Shown here in pieces: positions 35,840 to 54,749 of a DNA stretch of 64,000 nt (the first letter of the stretch is position 1; each line of letters starts with the position of its first letter). The stretch comes from Nymphaea colorata (lineage: Eukaryota; Streptophyta; Magnoliopsida; Nymphaeales; Nymphaeaceae): NCBI RefSeq assembly GCF_008831285.2, contig NC_045138.2, positions 33,513,934 to 33,577,933 on the forward strand. Reading direction: 5' to 3'. Position numbers and translations under genes: made by a program. The notes under the pieces were generated by a model. That model saw only the letters and a list, made by a program, of their open reading frames with translations. It did no database searches and was not told the origin of the DNA.

Positions 35840-36862
35840 AATAAGGCCTTAGCTGAATAGCTATGCACAACAGCATAACATTTATTCACCAAACATTAAT
35901 CTCACGTCTATAAATAAGAAATACTAACTATTATTAACTTATAGTGCAATGCTTATTAACCCCTTTTATGGAAACAAAACATCAAACTAAAAAATCAGTC
36001 CTCAGCCGAACAGCTATGCACAAAACATGGATTCCAGAGAAACTAAAAAAAAAAAAAATCAGAAATACACATAACGCATTAACTATTCCATGGCATAGAA
36101 AATCCAGAAACAAAAACTAAAGAGTTTCTAATGGACAGAATGCATAGCTCTGTTTCTAACGGACAGAGTTTCTGACGGGACAGAACACATAGCTAAAAAC
36201 AAAAAACAAAAAACAAAACAACCAACAAAATGCCAAGGCACAATAAACAAAAAAATCCAACATAAATAGACTGAAAAATCCAATGCAAATAGACTTAACA
36301 TCATAAACCTTTCATCTTAAAAAAATCATAATTCATAAATGATAAAATCATAAAAGTAAAACAAAGACAACTGAAAATAAGGCCTTAGCTGAATAGCTAG
36401 GCACAACAGCATAATATTTATTCACCAAACATTGAATCTCACGTCTATAAATTATAAAATACTAACTATTATTAAGTTATAGAATAATACTATACAAACC
36501 CCTTCTATGGAAAAAAAACATCAAACTAAAACATCAGTCTTCAGCCGAAGAACTATGTACAAAACATGGATTCCACATAAAAAAAAAAAATCAGAAATAC
36601 ACGTATAATTAAAAAAATTATAAAGTTCGAAATACTAACTATTATTAAGTCATAGTGTAATACTAATTAACCCCCTCTATGGAAACGAAACATCAAACAA
36701 AAAAATCAGTCTTCAGCCAAATAGCAATGCACAAAACATGGATCCAACAGAAAAGAAAAAAAAAATCAGAAATACACGTAAGGTATTAAGTATTAACTAT
36801 TCTATGGCACAGAAAATCCAAAAACAAAAACCAAAGAGTTTCTAACGGACAGAATGCATAAC
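35840..36862. repeat. Repeat family C, second array (two units)
   Basis: Landmark at about 35852 and 36389 (537 bp). It contains the same odd joint AATTAAAAAAATTATAAAGT (36608) as 27680 in the larger array, so it was derived from part of it. Confidence 0.85.
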
Positions 36863-36910
36863 TCAGTTAATACTGAAACAGATAGATTATGGACCTCAAA
36901 CCAAACATAT

Positions 36911-36960
36911 AGGTTCTGGTCTTCAAGCTGCACAGCTGCATTTTTCACACATCCTCCACT
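36911..36960. other. 50-bp micro-inversion at segment B copy 2 border
   Basis: The 50 bases from AGGTTCTGGTCTTCAAGCTG to CATCCTCCACT are the exact reverse complement of 6264-6313, while the flanking sequence from 36961 is in direct orientation and lacks ATCCTCT. The left neighbour (GATAGATTATGGACCTCAAA) is a scrap of segment A. Confidence 0.88.
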
Positions 36961-37237
36961 CATCTCCTTTCTTAAGAACATCGGCTGCACTTCCATTCTC
37001 ATCCCCATCTTTAGGCATATTATTTCTATGTTCAAAAATAGTGCATAAAGATTGCTATATCCGTGAAGGAATCCCAAGCATAGGATAAATTTAGCTCTTA
37101 CTGTATAATGCATACCAAAAGAAGTCAATCAGCAGCACATTTGATGAAGGATTTCTACATGGTTACTCGTTTGGAAAACTATGTCTACTACACAATTCAA
37201 AGACCGAGCTACAGAATATCAATCTTTAATATTATAC

Positions 37238-37363
37238 CTCTTCTGTGACGACGCCATTTTGGACAAAGTATTGACAGCCATTGATAGGCCAGCCTCCATC
37301 ACAGCCACCTCCACACATAGACCCACAACATGCAAGAATATTGTTAACTGACAGTGAGGTGCT
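37238..37363 (-). pseudogene. Cathepsin-B-like exon fragment, copy 2
   Basis: Same 126-bp exon as 6598-6723 with one substitution or so (NIL for NVL) and the same splice-like borders; the frame is still open. Confidence 0.85.
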
Positions 37364-37665
37364 CTACAGGAAAAGACAACTGTAGTTAGTAAACCGAACA
37401 AAAAAATAAGGACCAAAACTGTGGCGGCAAAAGCGAGTGGCTCGATTCTCATTCAATTGTTGATTTTCCTAAATCCGATCCTTAAAAACCAGAGCAAGTC
37501 AAGGTCGGAACCCTAGGCACATCCCCACAACAATCATGCACACTACAAGAAGACCAAGTAGAACGAAAATCAAAACCCTTGTGATTGCTTTTAAGATCAA
37601 ACTCTCTTCCCCGTCAGATATTGAATTAGAACTTTCCTATTTCAATTGTCCCAACCCAGCTGTCT

Positions 37666-37735
37666 TGAGGTCATAGTCCTTGAGATTGTGAGTGGGCAGA
37701 GGATGACAAGGCCAAGGTTCCAAGACATCGAGCAT
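37666..37735 (+). pseudogene. Receptor-kinase exon 6 piece in segment B copy 2
   Basis: GAGGTCATAGTCCTTGAGAT to ACATCGAGCAT; same insertion as copy 1. Lies 4.7 kb after the amplified exon 4 fragments. Confidence 0.82.
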
Positions 37736-37749
37736 CCCAGCCCGAGAAA

Positions 37750-39015
37750 CCCTAACTTACTTTTCTCCTGTTTGAGGTAGCCATCCCCGACTTTAACATG
37801 AGCGTCTAGAGACAAAGAAGTTATCGACTGTGATCACGTACTGGCTCATCCGTCTAAGGAACGCATTAAGGAAGAACCAATGGGGGAAAAAGAAAGGGAG
37901 CACCGCTCAAGGGCAGACAGTCTGAATCCGTTGATGCACAAAAGCGCCATATCCTGCATCAACGATTTCCATAATCACCACAAGAATAAGAAAGAAATCT
38001 GTTAAATTTCCCATGTTTGAATTATCCAGAAATCCAATGAAAAACGCAAAATAAAAAAATAAACACTGTTGAAACCTGCCCTAGAAATCCTAACTCACCT
38101 TTCCCCTGTTCGACGTAGCCATCCCCGACTATAACACGACCGTCTGGAGGCGACGCTCAAAGAAGTTATGACTGTGAGCGCGTATTGGCTCATCCGCCTA
38201 AGGAAGGCATTAGGGAAGAACCAATGAGGGAAAAAAAGAAGGAGCACCGCTCAAGAGCAGAGCGCGAATCCGATGATGCACAAAAACATCAGATCCGCAT
38301 CAGAGATTTCCAAAAGCACCACAAGAATAAGAAAGAAATCTTGAAAACTTGCCATGTTCCAAATATCCAAAATCCAATAAAAAACACAAAAAAACATAAA
38401 AATAAACACTCTGGAAACCCGCCCCAGAAACCGTAACTCACCTTTCTCCCGTTCGACGTAGCCATCCCCGGATTTAACACGAGCGTCAGGAGGCGACGCT
38501 CAAAGAAAGTTATCGACTGTGAGCACGTACTGGCTCATCCACCTGAGGAAGGCATTTGGGAAGAACCAATGAGGGAAAAGGAGAGGGAGCACCGCTCAAG
38601 GGCAGAGTGCGAATCCAATGATGCACAAAAACTCCAGATCCTGCGTCAGAGATTTTCAAAAGCACCAAGAAAATAAAAAAAGAAATCCTTAAACTTTCTC
38701 TGCTCGAAGTATCCAAAATGAATCCAATAAGGAGTGCAAGATGTGAAATAGACGCTGTCGAAACTCGCCCAGAAACCCTAACTCACCTTTTTCCTGTTCA
38801 ACGTAGCCATCCCCGACCTTAGCACAAGCGTCTTGAGGCAACACCCAAAGAAGTTGTCGACTGTGAGCGCTAGGACATAACCAAGCGTGTTCTGGCCATC
38901 ATCGAAAAGCCCATACTGGTTCATCCGGCTAAGGAGGGAATCAGGGATGAACCCTTACCCTTCGTGTCCATGTTGGGGGGAGAGAGAGAGGGCACCGCCC
39001 AAGGGGAGAGCGCAA
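37750..39015 (-). repeat. RPS9-derived tandem units, 4 copies (segment B copy 2)
   Basis: Landmark GTAGCCATCC recurs at 37777, 38115, 38458 and 38803 (spacing 338-345 bp). The minus strand of the fourth, at about 38805-38955, is the fullest: SLLSRMNQYGLFDDGQ, then YVLALTVDNFF and LKTLVLRSGMA, against the family's [43 protein letters not shown]. The other units carry a deletion inside this stretch but keep NFFERRLQT. Orientation is opposite to the kinase pieces. Confidence 0.8.
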
Positions 39016-39298
39016 AGCGTTTCATTGATTTACCGCCTGAAATCAGAAAGATCTTCGGTTTGAATAAACAAAGACTCCCAACTTTCAAAAACAAATATTT
39101 TGATGCTTAGTTAGCAAAGTAATTCACAAACAACTGCACATAAGGACATAGTCCATTTAGCTGGAATGTGCCAAAACGGCCTTTAAGTATAAGGATACAA
39201 TTCCTGCAGTACAAGTTCACCTGCATCTATATGTATCAATCTGCCCCGTTGATTTCCGATGCAAAGATCAGTTTTAAGTGGGTGCCAAATTTTGTTAC

Positions 39299-39425
39299 CT
39301 TGAACGCGTTTCAGGTACTTTTCCACTCTTTCCCGGCAGCCGTTGCAGCAGCCGATGTTGGCTTCAATCTCCCACTTCTGCGACAAGTTGAAAGAAGAAG
39401 ATGATATATATGAGAATTGCAGCAC
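39299..39425 (-). pseudogene. Heavy-metal-associated (HMA) domain exon fragment
   Basis: The minus strand reads SQKWEIEANIGCCNGCRERV then EKYLKRVQ before a donor (CAAG|GTAACA). This matches the start of the HMA fold in plant HIPP/HPP metal-binding proteins, with the CxxC pair in CNGC. The downstream exon with the rest of the domain is not recognisable (a frame after GATGCAG at about 39210 is short). Could be the first exon of a small live gene, but nothing supports that. Confidence 0.55.
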
Positions 39426-39894
39426 AGGCCTAGCTAGCTATTAGAAGAACCAACAGAGAATGCTGGCATCCGGGAGATGAAGAAGAAGATGAAGAAGAGT
39501 GGAAGGCAGAGGATGTGTACCATTTTTCCAGAAGTCGATGCAGTACCAGAGAAGATCGTCCGATGAGGGGGTGATTTGGTGGGGGTTGTCAGTTATTACT
39601 TTCGCTCCAAGGAACGTCGACTTTTTGAAGGAAAGAGAGAGATCAGGTTCAGCCTGAATAAAGCGGTACAGGAATGCTTTTCTTTAATTTAAACTATGTG
39701 CAAATATAAGCACATACTAACAAGTACCAAGCATATAAGTGCAACACCAATCAAGTCAACCACACACCATATCAACCAACATTAATTGTTGTACAAGGCC
39801 CATATAGGTTCAGATGGTAAAACCTTCAGTAGTAGTCTTAGTCTTACATAGCGTCACAGTTTTCCTCCTTTATGCGTAGATGGATGTTCTTTAG

Positions 39895-41392
<1,498 letters not shown>

Positions 41393-41429
41393 GCGAGTGC
41401 TCTTGCTCAATGTTATGAGATGGGTTCTG

Positions 41430-44400
41430 CACTGGGACATGATTTAAATGTAAAACAATGAGAATTAAGGTCAAGTGGTTGGTTTCCTAAGTCAAATATT
41501 GGAAGCTGAGAAAGGCAGCGACGGACCAATACACTGAATTAAATTTTACACATCAAACAAGTTAAGAAAACCAAAACAGGACTGCTTTCTGTCCATAATA
41601 AGTCCTAAAGTTAGTTACCATGTCTATTTCATAAACAAAAAACGGTTTAATCAACTGATAATATAACAAGCGAGAAGCATGTCCTACAAGTTTTGCCAAG
41701 TTCACAACTGTTGATTTTGAAGATCGAAAAGAACCTATATTAGTCACTTGATGAATATTGTGCATACTCTTTCCCTTCTAATAATGCCAGAGTAAGAGTT
41801 CATTTAATCTTTGAATCTGCAAATCATGTGCAGATCCAGATAACAGGTTCCATTCATGAAGCAAACGGTACCTTTGAAATGCCTTCAATCTCGAATCGGA
41901 ATGGCACTATACAACAAGTTGAAGTCCAGTCCAGTCAGCAATGATCCTGCTTGTGTGCTTGACGCTTTCGATCATGACTGATTAGTCATAGAAACTTGAT
42001 CACCTCGAAGCATCCCCAGTAACCATATTGACAACACTCTTCTTATTGCACCTTACACCAGTATCAACCGAACTAACATATGACAATAGATTCAGCAGAA
42101 GAAAGTACGGCAGCACCAGTAAAGATGCGTAAATTACATTGTGAAAATGCTGGGTTGCATCTTAAATCTCCCCTGAGTTAAGACTCATGCGAACTTCGGA
42201 AACAAGAGATTTTTACATTTATTGTTCTCACATCAACAATTTGCCTGAATCATGACTGTAAACTAATGAGACCCTGAAATCTGAAGTCGAGAACGACAAA
42301 CGCCCTTTATCATTGGAAAATCTGCTTTTAAAGACAAGATTTTACACCGGTCCTGTTTGGAAAGAAGATCTAGTGTTACACGATGTTACAAGGCTCGTTT
42401 ATTCACTTATTACTTAACTGTCAGCATAATTTGACTTGAACGTCAATGCAATTACTTCAGACAGATCTGCACTCCCACGATCAATTAAATACCAGATGCA
42501 ACGTTTGTTTTCTCCTGATTAAATTTAGATGCAACCGATGGTAAATTTCTTTAAATATTTTGGCACACCTATAACTGATCCCATAGGCTTCCCTGATTTC
42601 TAAACAATACTGACAGACCCACGCCGTCATGTATCGTGAATCTGAAAAATATAAATATACACCAAATTTGAATGGTAACAGGCATATTATAAGGTATGGG
42701 AATCTTGTATTTAACTGTTTGAATTATATAGAAAAAAAGGTTAAACGAAGCACTTCAAATTTAAGCTGGTTCTTGTTGTACAACAAGAAGGGAAGATATG
42801 CTTACCAAACAACCACCGCTATAGCTCAATAGTGGCGACGAAGACAACCGGTATTTGTCTATACCGGTGCTTGTTTCCGACGCTATAGCCACTTATACCG
42901 ATGACATTATTCCCCGCTAGATCAACTTCTACCGGTGCTGTTTGTCGCCGTTGGAAACCTTCACCGCTGTAGCCCTATAACGGTGATTTTTGCCACCGGT
43001 ATACATTATTGTAACTAATCATGAAAACCAGCCGAAAATACAGCCGGTTATTTGGAGCGCACGCCCAAGACCGCGAAGCGTGCACAACCCTGGCAGACAC
43101 ACTAGGCATGCACCTAAGATGCCGGCCTAACTCTCAGCTCTCTCACTCTCTATCAGTCTCCGTCTTGTGATTTTTAACACTAACAGCTTTGAGGGTTAAA
43201 CAAATTTATCTGTCTAATAAACTGTTTGTTTATTAAGAATCCACTTCACATTTTGATTTCTGCACCGGCACTCTTGACTTCCTAATATGAGCTAGTTTGT
43301 CATTCTAATTGCCTTCATTGTTCGAAAGTTGCAGTCCACGTTATTTCCTATTTCAGTTGTTCAATTTCCTTTAGCATTGAAATTACGATTATTTAAGTTT
43401 GTAGAATCTTGATCAGTTACCCTCTACCTGACAAATGCAAGGCGCTTGGAGGAATTCATGTCGAACACGGGATTTTCTGCGGGTGTTTCTCGTAATATGA
43501 TTGCACAGAAATGTTTTGAGGAATCGACCTCAGTTTGATGCTTGAAATCTTGGATGCCAGTGGTATACCTGATCATTCAGCAATGCTTTTGAGGTTCCTG
43601 AGATATCCTTCACAGCAAAAGCGCGCACGATCAATCCAACAACCACCATTCACCTTTGGTAGCTATATCATTGCATTCTTCATATTGCTGTCCAGAAGCA
43701 TGTTTGCACGAAAAAACTCCATCAAAATTAATTCCCCTCTAGGAAACAGAAAGGTCCCTGCGACAGATAGATTATGGATCTCAAACCAAACATATAGTGA
43801 CCATGAACCACATAGATTTTTACAGAGACCAACATGAGTATGTCTAATATTTAAACAGTTTAACCTATAGCTTAAAATGTGAACTAAGAACAGACTAAAG
43901 AATACAAGCCTGGTTTATGTTACCATGTACGCACAATCCTCATGAATGAAGTTCTGCTAGGAACCCGAATAAGATTAAGTAAGTCTGGCAGACTTAACCA
44001 CCCAGATTTTCAATCCCTTTTGTACATATCTCTAAGTCTCACTCAGGGCCAAAACCCATCATTGATACGCAAAACACATCAATAGCAACCACAAACAAAG
44101 AATGGAACTTGCAATACTGTTGATTTTAGAATGTCTCAATGGAAATTAAGTCATATTATGGCCGAACACAACTAGCTGCATCAATTGGATTATGATGGCC
44201 TATTCAGTAAGCATCATCAACTTATGGACTAACAACAATCTTTTTCAAAATCAAAGCCAGAACCTTACCAAGAGTAACATTGTCCACGAGTTAATGTAAA
44301 TGAATTATGAAACAAGATCAATGGTAAATTCTCACGCATCCTTCCAACTTCATCTTTCCTCAATGTTATAAATAACACATAACTATGGTACAGGAAACGT

Positions 44401-44660
44401 CACATGACCAAAAAATCAATGCATCATCTATCAAATGGATAAATAGAATACGTAGTTTACCTTGATCTATGATTTCAAAATTGCAAAAACAAGAGATATC
44501 ATAATTAAAAACTTAAACGTTAAACAGACAATTTTTGTATATATAAGAAAAAACCTAGCTATTGTAAACAGAGGTTCAAGAATTGAAAAAGTTGAAAACA
44601 AATGCAACTGAATCCGACCAGGTTTTGGTTCCTGATAGTTTGATTGAGCTGTGGTTCAGC
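41430..44660 (+). repeat. Segment A, copy 3
   Basis: Starts at CTGGGACATGATTTAAATG, directly behind the decayed kinase exon 5, and matches 2294 onward and 33480 onward, so it lacks the kinase/rrn5/trnP head. Has extra sequence at about 41580-42590 (partly shared with 25715-25980 and 48025-48300). Contains the third ACCGGTATA-rich stretch. Confidence 0.85.
42811..43050. repeat. ACCGGTATA-motif cluster, copy 3
   Basis: More diverged copy in segment A copy 3; the paired ACCGGTATTTGTCTATACCGG is kept, supporting a structural origin. Confidence 0.5.
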
Positions 44661-45994
44661 ATCAATCAATAAAATTTGGTTGATATTTAAGACACACATA
44701 AAACGTTGGCAAATTGCATAATTTAGGTTAGAACGACCAGTAAAATTACTCCCAGTACTTAACAGTTATCGAAACAAATAAGTTCTTATTATGTATGATT
44801 ACTCCTTGGAATCTTCAATAACTTAATCATAAAATTTGAACTTCTATAAAATCTTTTATAAAAAATATAGACCCAAATAGACCCTGGAAGTTCTGTGCTA
44901 GTTTACATGAAGTCATCCTATATTTTACCTTCCGCTTTAAATGTGTAATTAATGTCTTTTAGGAAGCTTAACGTTCAAGCTTAAAAACTTTAAAGAACAT
45001 CAAGTGAATTGGACAATTTGTTGGTTGGCAGATGAGCATCTTGGACATCAACAAGGCTAGTTTGGGGGTGACAGACAGCTTTGAAGGGCGGGCATCTTGG
45101 ACTGTTCTTGGTGGACAAGCATCCTTCAAGCTTCTATGTGTGTATGTATGTTACATGAATGGTTACATGATTGATTAGCTACTTATGATGAATTGGTTTT
45201 GAATTCTAGTATGAGTTATTAGTAGAGAAGTTCACAAGCCAAGTTCGAGGGATAGAGAATCACTTTATAGTTTATACTCACTGGTTAACATGGTATATCT
45301 AATACAATTTGTAGCACATAAGATTGTAGAAAAAAAAGGAAAAAGAAAAACAGAAGGAAGGCTTCAGCTGAGAAATCTATATTGCAGCTGGTTGACTTTG
45401 GTTATTTTAGCATATATCAGTTCCTTTTCTTATTTTTTTTGCTTTTTTTATAATTTCAAATGAAGAAATTCTCTCTCAACACAAAGCCGAAACCAACACC
45501 AGAGGATGAATTCCAAGAATCAAATGTAAAATTTGGTTGAACTTTCAATGAACAGGCAACGAGGGTTTTTTTTGGCCGGGCATCTTCAACCTTCTTCCTT
45601 TCCATTCTTTGGCTTAGCTTTTAGCTTGAGCCTTGTTGTACTTTTGGAAATACCGATGTGAGTGGAGGATGTGTGAAAAATGCAGCTGTGCAGCTTGAAG
45701 ACCAGAACCTATCCTCTCATCTCCTTTCTTAAGAACATCGGCTGCACTTCCATTCTCATCCCCATCTTTAGGCATATTATTTCTATGTTCAAAAATAGTG
45801 CATAAAGATTGCTATATCCGTGAAGGAATCCCAAGCATAGGATAAATTTAGCTCTTACTGTATAATGCATACCAAAAGAAGTCAATCAGCAGCACATTTG
45901 ATGAAGGATTTCTACATGGTTACTCGTTTGGGAAACTATGTCTACTACACAATTCAAAGACCGAGCTACAGAATATCAATCTTTAATATTATAC

Positions 45995-46120
45995 CTCTTC
46001 TGTGACGACGCCATTTTGGACAAAGTATTGACAGCCATTGATAGGTCAGCCTCCATCACAGCCACCTCCACACATAGACCCACAACATGCAAGAATATTG
46101 TTAACTGACAGTGAGGTGCT
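45995..46120 (-). pseudogene. Cathepsin-B-like exon fragment, copy 3
   Basis: Third copy, frame open, with ADLSMA-type change in the opposite frame only. Same borders as the other copies. Confidence 0.85.
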
Positions 46121-46423
46121 CTACAGGAAAAGACAACTGTAGTTAGTAAACCGAACAAAAAAAATAAGGACCAAAACTGTGGCGGCAAAAGCGAGTGGCT
46201 CGATTCTCATTCAATTGTTGATTTTCCTAAATCCGATCCTTAAAAACCAGAGCAAGTCAAGGTCGGAACCCTAGGCACATCCCCACAACAATCATGCACA
46301 CTACAAGAAGACCAAGTAGAACGAAAATCAAAACCCTTGTGATTGCTTTTAAGATCAAACTCTCTTCCCCGTCTGATATTGAATTAGAACTTTCCTATTT
46401 CAATTGTCCCAACCCAGCTGTCT

Positions 46424-46494
46424 TGAGGTCATAGTCCTTGAGATTGTGAGTGGGCAGAGGATGACAAGGCCAAGGTTCCAAGACATCGAGCATC
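46424..46494 (+). pseudogene. Receptor-kinase exon 6 piece in segment B copy 3
   Basis: Same as the two other copies. It follows, 5 kb downstream and in the same orientation, the decayed kinase exons 3-5 at 39895-41392. Confidence 0.82.
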
Positions 46495-46499
46495 CCAGC

Positions 46500-47425
46500 C
46501 CGAGAAACCCTTACTTACTTTTCTCCTGTTTGAGGTAGCCATCCCCGACTTTAACATGAGCGTCTGGAGACAAAGAAGTTATCGACTGTGATCACGTACT
46601 GGCTCATCCGTTTAAGGAACGCATTAAGGAAGAACCAATGGGGGAAAAAGAAAGGGAGCACCGCTCAAGGGCAGACAGTCTGAATCCGTTGATGCACAAA
46701 AGCGCCATATCCTGCATCAACGATTTCCATAAGCACCACAAGAATAAGAAAGAAATCTTGAAAACTTGCCATGTTCGAAATATCCAAAATCCAATAAAAA
46801 ACACAAAAAACATAAAAATAAACACTCTGGAAACCCGCCCCAGAAACCGTAACTCACCTTTCTCCCGTTCGACGTAGCCATCCCAGGATTTAACATGAGC
46901 GTCAGGAGGCGACGCTCACAGAAAGTTATCGACTGTGAGCACGTACTGGCTCATCCACCTGAGGAAGGCATTTGGGAAGAACCAATGAGGGAAAAGGAGA
47001 GGGAGCACCGCTCAAGGGGAGAGTGCGAATCCAATGATGCACAAAAACTCCAGATCCTGCGTCAGAGATTTTCAAAAGCACCAAAAAAATAAAAAAAGAA
47101 ATCCTTAAACTTCCTCTGCTCGAAGTATCCAAAATGAATCCAATAAGGAGTGCAAGATGTGAAATAGACGCTGTCGAAACTCGCCCAGAAACCCTAACTC
47201 ACCTTTTTCCTGTTCAACGTAGCCATCTCCGACCTTAGCACAAGCGTCTTGAGGCAACACCCAAAGAAGTTGTCGACTGTGAGCGCTAGGACATAACCAA
47301 GCGTGTTCTGGCCATCATCGATATCCCCATACTGGTTCATCCGGCTAAGGAGGGAATCAGGGATGAACCCTTACCCTTCGTGTCCATGTTGGGGGGAGAG
47401 AGAGAGGGCACCGCCCAAGGGGAGA
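46500..47425 (-). repeat. RPS9-derived tandem units, 3 copies (segment B copy 3)
   Basis: Landmark at 46535, 46874 and about 47217. The last unit (47222-47372, minus) keeps MNQYGDIDDGQNTLGYVLAL and DNFF. Compared with segment B copy 2, one internal unit is absent. Confidence 0.8.
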
Positions 47426-47540
47426 GCGCAAAGCGTTTCATTGATTTACCGCCTGAAATCAGAAAGATCTTCAGGTATGAATAAACAAAGACTCCCAACT
47501 TTAAAAAACAAATATTTTGATGCTTAGTTAGCAAAGTACA

Positions 47541-48350
47541 AAATATATAAAGATCTTTCTGACTTTAAAATCTCCACCGACCTCCCTTCCTTACATGTAC
47601 AAAAAGAGGAAAAGTGGTGGCAAAAGCCAGTTGTTCCAATCAAATTTGTTTATATATAAAGATGCAAAAAATGAACGTCCATTAATTTTCGATTTTCTGT
47701 TACTGTGTCTTGTTGAAGAAGACTACTTATATGTATATATATCTGTCTATTACCAGAACTTGTTTTAAATGAGACTGGATTGTCAATTCATCTTTCTCTT
47801 CCTTCCATTTTTTTTTTAAGTTTTCTCCTTACACAAACATTTTCTTCACCATAGAATTGTCGATTTCAGAAATATTTATTTTCTTTGAAAAAACTTTATA
47901 GTAATATTAAAAAATGAAAAACTGAAAAAATAGGGAAAACTGTTTTTTTTTTTTTAAATAATTTGATCCATTTTTATTACACTTTCCCCATTTTTAGTTT
48001 TTCTCCTTTTTAATGTTAACATCACCATGGATAGAGGATGTAATGTTACACGGCCTTACAAGTCCCGTTTATTCATTTATTATCTAACTTTCTGCTTAAT
48101 TTCACTTGAACATCAGTGCAATCACTTCAGACAGATCTGCACCCCCACCGTCAATTAAACACCAGATGCAACGTTACTTTTCCGCTCCTCAAATTGAGAT
48201 GCAACCGGTACTAAATTTCTTTCTTTAAATTTCTCGGTACACCTGTAAGATCCTACAGATCAGTTCCCCGATTTCTAAGCAATCCTGACAGAGCCATGGC
48301 GTCGTGTCTCGTCCATGACATTAGCGTGAAAAATATAATCACGAGAATGT
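47541..48350. other. AT-rich, foldback and repeat E copy, no gene
   Basis: Contains the shared upstream block (47611), an imperfect foldback at about 47895-48020 (GAAAAACTGAAAAAATAGGG against CCATTTTTAGTTTTTCTCC), and a copy of repeat E at 48025-48300. Confidence 0.5.
47611..47705 (+). repeat. Upstream block shared by the RLK loci, copy 1
   Basis: AAAGTGGTGGCAAAAGCCAG followed by an AT-rich TATATATAAA stretch and AATGAACGTCCATTAATTTT. It recurs at 57107-57185 ahead of RLK2 and at 63905-64000 at the window end. It lies 1.5 kb before RLK1. Confidence 0.7.
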
Positions 48351-48352
48351 AC

Positions 48353-48438
48353 AGCTTTTGAATTTCATAAAAAAGTCATAAGCTTTTGAATTTCATAAAC
48401 AAGTCATACGCTTTTGAATTTCATATGGTGGTCATACT
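48353..48438. repeat. 28-bp tandem repeat, three units, upstream of RLK1
   Basis: AGCTTTTGAATTTCATAAA(A/C)AAGTCATA at 48353 and 48381, and a changed third unit at 48409. About 690 bp before the RLK1 ATG. Confidence 0.8.
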
Positions 48439-49035
48439 TTTGCTGTCAACTATCGGTCAAGTAGCTAGGGAACTTACGTTGAAGTGTTCCAGTTTGAAAT
48501 TGCGACCCTTCCATGCCTTCTTATAATGTTCTTGCAAGTTGAAATGTGACTCTTCCATCCCCCACAGAAACTGGAAGTGCATCGCGGTCGTTTCTCTCCA
48601 ACTGTAAACCTAGCTGGAGATAATGGTAAGAATCCAGCTCCTCTTCGAGTTGCTGCCAGCAAAAGTGTGTCACTGCAGAATAGAACAGCAGTTTCATTCA
48701 TGCAGAACAGAACAAAAGAAATGGAACTTAAAAAGCGCCATGCACCCAGCTACTGAGAAGTAGTTCTGCATGAACTTGGGACTTGGTTCTTCCTTCACCA
48801 AATTGTTGTGGACTAGGTCAATCTCCAATCCTACTCAACCAAGTCTGAGTGAACGGGTCTGATCATCATGGGCCTGGAAATACTTGAATCTGCTAGAGAT
48901 GAAGACCAACAAGTGCATTAATGAGTCATCTAATCTAATTACTGTTGCAACAGCTAACCATTGTTAGTAGAACAGGGTGGGTCAAATCTGCAAAGGTCAG
49001 AGGACAAGGCTAGCTGTCCAATCATTTACTTTATT

Positions 49036-49043
49036 TATAAATA
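49036..49043 (+). promoter_or_regulatory. TATA box candidate of RLK1
   Basis: TATAAATA lies 82 bp before the chosen ATG of RLK1. Position and match fit a plant core promoter with a short leader. It is a motif call only. Confidence 0.45.
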
Positions 49044-49124
49044 TTTTGGTGCACATGCCATTCCTCTACTTCCTTCCCTGCTTTCTTTTATTATGTTCAT
49101 CGAGTGGAGCCAACATCTTTTGAT

Positions 49125-54613
<5,489 letters not shown>

Positions 54614-54619
54614 TAGTCA

Positions 54620-54715
54620 AGAATACAAGAATTGACGGTTTCAGAGGATCGTTATTGGTTTTGATGTTTCTGAAATAATTGGACCAAATTTGCTGCAAAA
54701 TATGATACTCTTTGT

Positions 54716-54749
<34 letters not shown>

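Larger units (their letters stand above)
36911..39120 (+). repeat. Segment B, copy 2
   Basis: Left edge is a 50-bp piece in inverted orientation (36911-36960), then direct homology from CATCTCCTTTCTTAAGAACA. Carries the cathepsin-like exon, the kinase exon 6 piece and four RPS9-derived units. Preceded by repeat family C and a short scrap of segment A. Confidence 0.9.
45085..47540 (+). repeat. Segment B, copy 3
   Basis: Least interrupted copy: AGGGCGGGCATCTTGG to TTGATGCTTAGTTAGCAAAGTA. Follows segment A copy 3 with about 425 bp of AT-rich sequence between. Carries the cathepsin-like exon, the kinase piece and three RPS9-derived units. Confidence 0.9.

Noticed and set aside
48474-48701. 75-codon minus-strand frame upstream of RLK1
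   Set aside because: No family, no splice partner, and located in the probable RLK1 upstream region.
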